Assembly: GCA_937980285.1 (NCBI GenBank)
Contig: CALJQI010000428.1
Span: 1-10,506 of the forward strand
DNA length: 10,506 nucleotides
DNA from: an uncultured Gammaproteobacteria bacterium
GTDB taxonomy: Bacteria; Pseudomonadota; Gammaproteobacteria; GCA-001735895
Reading direction: 5' to 3'
Position numbers and translations under genes: made by a program. Shown here in pieces: positions 6,933 to 10,506 of this stretch. The notes under the pieces are model-generated. The model did not search any database, had not been told where the DNA came from, and worked only from the letters and a program-made list of their open reading frames with translations. Numbering within the stretch: position 1 is the stretch's first letter; every line of letters begins with the position of its first letter.

Positions 6933-6977
6933 GGCCTGTTGACAGACTCCAGGAAACTATCGCCGACTAACAGGCTC
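6932..6977 (+). repeat. Stem-loop between tatT and dctP
   Basis: GGGCCTGTT (6932-6940) pairs with AACAGGCTC (6969-6977): nine pairs including one G-T, across a 28-base loop. It starts on the last base of the tatT stop codon and ends 25 bases before the dctP ATG. There is no T-tract after it. A structure here could stabilise a processed dctPQM message or lower read-through, since binding proteins are usually made in excess. The TTGACA at 6939-6944 has no matching -10 downstream. Confidence 0.5.
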
Positions 6978-7002
6978 AAATCATCGATACCAGGATCTCA
7001 CG

Positions 7003-8004
7003 ATGAATCATTGCAAGAAACTCTTATGCATGGCAACGCTGACAGTTGCCTTCACTGCCGGCGTCCAGGCGGCGACGCTCAAGATTGCCACACTGGCGCC
7101 GGCCGGCACCGCCTGGATGAAGGAAATGAAGGCCGGTGCAAAGCTGATCAAGCAGCGCACCGAGGGCCGGGTGAAGTTGAAGTTTTATCCGGGCGGCGTC
7201 ATGGGCAACGATCAAAGCGTGCATCGCAAGATAAGGATCGGTCAGCTCCATGGCGGCGCTTTCACACCCGGTGGACTGGCCGGGGTAGATGTCGGTATTC
7301 AATCGCTGGGTTTGCCGATGCTGTTCAGGACGCTCGACGAAGTCGATTACGTGCGCGAACGCGTCGACCCGGTGATGAAGCAGCAGATGGAGGCAAAGGG
7401 TTTCGTTATCCTGGGCATTTCGGAAGGCGGATTCGCCCGCATCCTGTCGAAGAAGCCATTGCAGGACCTGGAGTCGATTCGTGACAGCAAGGTCTGGGTT
7501 CCGGAGGGCGACAAGATTGGGCAAGTCGTCTTCAGGGCGCTTGGAATCACGCCGATCTCGCTGCCGATATCCGACGTCTTCACCGGGCTGCAGACCGGCC
7601 TGATCGAAACGGTTGCGGTCAACCCGACTTCCGCGATCGCGTTCCAGTGGCATACCAGTACCGGCTACATGACCGAGGTGCCGATTGGCTATATCGTCGG
7701 CATTCTCGCGGTGCAGAAAAAGGCTTTCAACAAGCTGTCGGCGTCGGATCAGGCGGTTGTCAGGGAAGAGATGGGCAAGGTGTTCACGCGCATGGACAAG
7801 TTCAATCGCGAGGACAACCGGGCAGCCCTGTCGGCCCTGGCCAACCAGGGGATAAGCTTTGTCGATGCCAAACCCGGTGAAGTCGAACGCTGGCGAAAAA
7901 TAGCCGATCAGTCCGTCGACGAAATGATTGCCGCCGGAATCGTGTCCCGCGAGGTCGTCGGCCAGGTCCGGGAGCACCTGCAAAAGCTTCGCAACAGCCA
8001 GTAA
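7003..8004 (+). CDS. TRAP transporter periplasmic binding protein, DctP family
   Basis: This 333-residue solute-binding protein captures the substrate in the periplasm and delivers it to DctQM. A signal peptide spans residues 1-23 (cleavage after VQA); the cysteines at 4 and 9 do not form a lipobox. The mature N-terminus TLKIATLAPAGTAW is typical of the family, as are the block around KVWVPEGD (163-170), ALGITPISLPISDVFTGLQTG and the following ETVAVNP. The residue usually occupied by the carboxylate-binding Arg of this block appears to be W165. That is also seen in TatP-type binding proteins and suggests a ligand other than a simple C4-dicarboxylate or sialic acid. AGGA (6992-6995) gives a ribosome site seven bases before the ATG. 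The TAA overlaps the dctQ start. Annotating it as dicarboxylate-specific would be unsafe. Confidence 0.93.
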   Translation: MNHCKKLLCMATLTVAFTAGVQAATLKIATLAPAGTAWMKEMKAGAKLIKQRTEGRVKLKFYPGGVMGNDQSVHRKIRIGQLHGGAFTPGGLAGVDVGIQSLGLPMLFRTLDEVDYVRERVDPVMKQQMEAKGFVILGISEGGFARILSKKPLQDLESIRDSKVWVPEGDKIGQVVFRALGITPISLPISDVFTGLQTGLIETVAVNPTSAIAFQWHTSTGYMTEVPIGYIVGILAVQKKAFNKLSASDQAVVREEMGKVFTRMDKFNREDNRAALSALANQGISFVDAKPGEVERWRKIADQSVDEMIAAGIVSREVVGQVREHLQKLRNSQ

Positions 8005-8507
8005 TGCAAGCCTTGATCAGGCAGGTTCACCGCGTCGAAGACGCGCTGCTGGTGGCCTTGTTGACGACGATGATTGTGCTGGCCAGCACGAATATCCTGT
8101 TGCGCAATTTTTTCGACTCGGGTTTTGTCTGGATCGATCCGATACTGCGCGTCATGGTGCTGTGGCTGGGCCTGATCGGCGCCACCGTCGCTACCCGAAA
8201 TAACAAGCATATTCGCATCGACTTACTGTCGCGTTATTTCGAGCGCAACACGCATCGACTGATTCAGTCGATTGTCGGCCAGGTCAGCGCCTGGACCTGC
8301 CTGCTGGTGGCCTGGCACGGCTTCAAATGGATTCATCTCGATTATCAGGACGGCATGACGTCTTTCGCCGGGATTCCGGCCTGGCTGCTGGAGATTGTCA
8401 TCCCGGTGTCCTTCGCGCTGATCGGCCTGCGCTATATGATCATGTCGCTTTGCTGGGCGCGGCTGTACCTGCTGCGCCGCAAGCCTGCCGCAAGGACGAC
8501 GAAGTGA
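8004..8507 (+). CDS. TRAP transporter small permease subunit, DctQ family
   Basis: This 167-residue integral membrane protein is the small subunit of the TRAP permease. Four hydrophobic segments are visible at about 11-34, 45-64, 87-108 and 124-148, as expected for DctQ. The family hallmark follows the second segment: RNNKHIRIDLL (65-75). The basic tail (RRKPAARTTK) should be cytoplasmic. The start ATG shares its A with the dctP stop (TAATG) and has little Shine-Dalgarno of its own, so translation probably depends on coupling to dctP. Its stop is nested in the dctM start. The length is normal and all landmarks are present, so a working subunit is expected. Confidence 0.92.
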   Translation: MQALIRQVHRVEDALLVALLTTMIVLASTNILLRNFFDSGFVWIDPILRVMVLWLGLIGATVATRNNKHIRIDLLSRYFERNTHRLIQSIVGQVSAWTCLLVAWHGFKWIHLDYQDGMTSFAGIPAWLLEIVIPVSFALIGLRYMIMSLCWARLYLLRRKPAARTTK

Positions 8508-9781
8508 GCCTGGTAGCGCCTTTTCTGCTGCTGCTGGCGATTCTGCGAACGCCGTTGTTCGTGGTCATCGTGCTCAGCGCGATGATCGGATTTCACAGCC
8601 AGGAAGTCGATCTGTCGGTCATCAGCATCGAGATTTACCGGCTCGCCGAAATGCCGGTGCTGATCGCGATACCGCTGTTTACCTTTGCCGGCTACCTGCT
8701 GGGTGAAGGCAATGCATCCACGCGCCTGGTGAATCTGAGCAACGCCCTGCTGGGCTGGATGCCGGGTGGACTGGCGATCGTCGCCATTTTCACCTGCGCG
8801 CTGTTTACCGCGTTCACCGGCGCTTCGGGCATTACCATCGTCGCGCTCGGCGGGTTGCTGTATCCGGCGCTGAAACAGGCCGGCTACCTTGAGAATTTCA
8901 ATCTCGGGCTGCTCACCAGTTCCGGCAGCCTCGGCCTGCTGTTCGCGCCCTCGTTACCGCTGATTCTGTATGGCGTAGTGGCGCAGCAAATGGACCTGGA
9001 TCAACCAGTCAGCATCTCCGACCTGTTCCTGGCCGGTATCTTTCCCGGATTGCTGATGCTGGGCATGCTGTCGATTTATTCGATGCTGCAGCCGCGGGAT
9101 CGAAGTCAGCAGCAGGCCTTCGACCCGAAACTCGCGCTGGCCGCGATCAGCGATGCCAAGTGGGAAATCCCGCTACCGTTTCTGGTGCTCGGCGGGATTT
9201 ACGGGGGCTATTTCGCGGTTTCGGAAGCCGCCGCGGTGACCGCGGTTTACGTGCTGATCACCGAAGTATTGATTCTCCGCGAAATCAGACCAGGCCAGTT
9301 ACCCGAGATCATGCGCGAGGCGATGATGCTGGTCGGCGGGATACTGATCATTGTCGGCGTGTCGCTGGCCTCGACCAACTACATGATCGATGCCGAGATT
9401 CCGACCCGCATGTTCGAATTCGTGCAGCAGCATATCGATGAAAAGCTGACCTTCCTGATATTACTCAACCTGTTCCTGCTGGTTCTGGGCATGATGCTCG
9501 ATATTTTCTCGGCACTGGTCATCATCGTGCCGATCATACTGCCGATTGCGGTCGGTTACGGCATCCACCCGGTACACCTCGGCATTATTTTCCTGGCCAA
9601 TATGCAACTGGGCTACTTTACCCCGCCGGTGGGAATGAACCTGTTTATCGCCAGTTACCGCTTCGAAAAGCCGGTCATGACACTTTACCTGGCGACTATC
9701 CCGTTTTTTATCGTGCTGTTGATTTCGGTGCTGTTCATCACCTACTGGCCGGCCCTGAGCCTGGCCCTGTTAGCCGACTAG
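8504..9781 (+). CDS. TRAP transporter large permease subunit, DctM family
   Basis: This 425-residue large subunit is the ion-coupled (usually sodium-driven) transport channel of the TRAP system. It is almost wholly hydrophobic, with about a dozen segments. Family blocks are visible: PLFTFAGYLLGEG (57-69), FTGASGITIVALGGLLYP (104-121), SSGSLGLLFAPSLPLILYG (139-157), YGGYFAVSEAAAVTAVY (233-249), and FTPPVGMNLFIASYRF (372-387). The start is GTG at 8504, overlapping the dctQ TGA by four bases (GTGA). AAGGA at 8492-8496 precedes it by seven bases, and this start gives the usual family length. The open frame further upstream lies inside dctQ and encodes a non-membrane, Arg-rich stretch, so it is not used. 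This is the last + strand gene; a convergent gene lies 104 bases downstream. Confidence 0.94.
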   Translation: MSLVAPFLLLLAILRTPLFVVIVLSAMIGFHSQEVDLSVISIEIYRLAEMPVLIAIPLFTFAGYLLGEGNASTRLVNLSNALLGWMPGGLAIVAIFTCALFTAFTGASGITIVALGGLLYPALKQAGYLENFNLGLLTSSGSLGLLFAPSLPLILYGVVAQQMDLDQPVSISDLFLAGIFPGLLMLGMLSIYSMLQPRDRSQQQAFDPKLALAAISDAKWEIPLPFLVLGGIYGGYFAVSEAAAVTAVYVLITEVLILREIRPGQLPEIMREAMMLVGGILIIVGVSLASTNYMIDAEIPTRMFEFVQQHIDEKLTFLILLNLFLLVLGMMLDIFSALVIIVPIILPIAVGYGIHPVHLGIIFLANMQLGYFTPPVGMNLFIASYRFEKPVMTLYLATIPFFIVLLISVLFITYWPALSLALLAD

Positions 9782-9788
9782 AATCGTT

Positions 9789-9841
9789 AGCCGCGGGCCG
9801 AATGGCCGGCTGTTATCGTGAATTTGGTGGCTTTGTTCACG
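9789..9841 (+). terminator. Candidate termination region between convergent genes
   Basis: Two stem-loops lie in the 104-base gap. AGCC plus GGCC (9789-9792, 9796-9799) pairs with GGCC plus GGCT (9804-9811) around a GAAT loop, with a three-base bulge. CGTGAA (9817-9822) pairs with TTCACG (9836-9841). Neither is followed by a good T-tract on either strand. Position and stem strength support a termination zone for dctM and possibly the convergent gene, perhaps factor-dependent. Confidence 0.45.
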
Positions 9842-9885
9842 CTTTGAAATCAAAACAGGGTCGACAGGAGCCTCGGTAAGAAGGG

Positions 9886-10506
9886 TTATTCGCTAATCGA
9901 CAGCACGATTTTCCCCGTCGCCCTGCCGGCATCGAGCCGCTCGTGCGCGGCGGCAATTTCGTCCAGCCGGAATGTGCTGTCGATGACGACCCGCAGTTTG
10001 CCCTGTTCGATCAGCTGCAGGCCCTGGCGGACGATTTGCGCCTGATTGTCGAGCTGCTTTTGCATGTCGAGCAGCATCGGCGTCAGCATCATGACATTGT
10101 GGATGCTCAGGTTGTTGATATAGGCGGTTTCATTTTCGTCGTCGCCGGGGGTACCCATCAGCGTTACCATGCGTCCGTAGGGCGCCATCAGCGGGATGGT
10201 CTTGCTGAAGGCGTCGGCTCCCAGGTTATCCAGCGCGACGTCGAGACCCTGCCCGCGAGTCCAGGCTCGAGATGCCTCGGCAAAATCTTCCGCGCGATAG
10301 GCGATGGGCCGCTCCGCGCCGAGACTCTTTACCAGCTCGATCTTTTCGTCGGTGCTGACAGTGGTAGCGACCCGCGCGCCGCGCAGCGCCGCCAGCTGAA
10401 CCGCGATGTGTCCCGTGCCGCCGGCACCGGCGTGGATCAGCACGGATTCTCCCGCTTCGACTTGCGCCCTGTCGTAAAGCGCTTCCCAGCCGGTGATGAA
10501 AACCAG
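9886..10506 (-). CDS. MDR-family NAD(P)H quinone oxidoreductase / dehydrogenase, 5' end outside the window
   Basis: The C-terminal 206 residues of a medium-chain dehydrogenase/reductase are visible; the N-terminal catalytic part lies beyond the right edge. An in-frame GTG at 10443 is internal, because the coding frame continues upstream as WEALYDRAQVEAGESVLIH to the last base. The Rossmann nucleotide-binding fold is clear: the glycine-rich AGAGGTGHIAVQLA, then VATTVSTDEK at the second strand, which contacts the cofactor, then SLGAE, DVALDNLGAD and GRMVTLMGTPG. The end, with GKLRVVIDSTFRLDEIAAAHERLDAGRATGKIVLSI, is the standard close of quinone-reductase-like MDR enzymes. The visible part has no zinc site, but zinc ligands would lie mostly in the missing half, so quinone oxidoreductase versus zinc alcohol dehydrogenase cannot be settled. 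The gene is convergent with dctM and need not be related to it. Confidence 0.9.
   Translation of the reverse strand: MVFITGWEALYDRAQVEAGESVLIHAGAGGTGHIAVQLAALRGARVATTVSTDEKIELVKSLGAERPIAYRAEDFAEASRAWTRGQGLDVALDNLGADAFSKTIPLMAPYGRMVTLMGTPGDDENETAYINNLSIHNVMMLTPMLLDMQKQLDNQAQIVRQGLQLIEQGKLRVVIDSTFRLDEIAAAHERLDAGRATGKIVLSISE

Noticed and set aside
6939..6967. Promoter for dctP from the perfect TTGACA at 6939
   Set aside because: No acceptable -10 hexamer lies 16-18 bases downstream, and the match falls within the stem-loop.
7024..7983. - strand open frame of 319 codons opposite dctP
   Set aside because: dctP on the + strand has a signal peptide, family motifs and operon overlaps. The antisense product is rich in Arg, Gln and His with no domain logic.

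Overview
The window looks like chromosome of a free-living, probably marine, gammaproteobacterium. The evidence is moderately GC-rich coding sequence, a NarL/NarX-type two-component pair, a TatT-type TRAP transporter and a DUF3754/TMEM143-like protein. The exact taxon cannot be fixed from the sequence alone. There are nine protein genes: eight on the + strand and one, partial at the right edge, on the - strand. No tRNA, rRNA, CRISPR array or insertion sequence was seen.

Layout. Bases 1-541 hold no convincing gene, only a long leader with several short inverted repeats and one plausible sigma-70-like promoter. A single-domain response regulator follows (542-946); it has a NarL-type receiver but no DNA-binding domain. 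After a 149-base gap with a terminator-like inverted repeat comes a very large soluble sensor kinase (1096-4443, 1115 aa). It has two ordinary PAS domains, four tandem PAS-like units of exactly 156 residues each, and a HisKA_3/HATPase_c core. Next are a DUF3754/TMEM143-like membrane protein (4516-5751) and an unrecognised 98-residue protein (5788-6084). The stop codon of the 98-residue gene overlaps the start of a TatT lipoprotein (6084-6932). A 70-base gap with a stem-loop leads to dctP (7003-8004), dctQ (8004-8507) and dctM (8504-9781), joined by 1- and 4-base overlaps. A convergent - strand gene for an MDR-family quinone oxidoreductase/dehydrogenase (9886-10506) runs off the right edge.

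How it may work. TatT (outer-membrane lipoprotein), DctP (periplasmic binding protein), DctQ and DctM (inner-membrane subunits) form a four-component TRAP uptake system. It resembles the TatP-T systems studied in Treponema pallidum. The binding protein has Trp where carboxylate-binding TRAP proteins usually have Arg, which hints at a hydrophobic or otherwise atypical ligand. The soluble kinase and the receiver-only regulator lie upstream on the same strand, so a sensing-uptake link is possible but unproven. The most unusual elements are the periodic PAS array, the regulator without an effector domain, and the unknown 98-residue gene coupled to tatT, which carries an A8 slippery tract.
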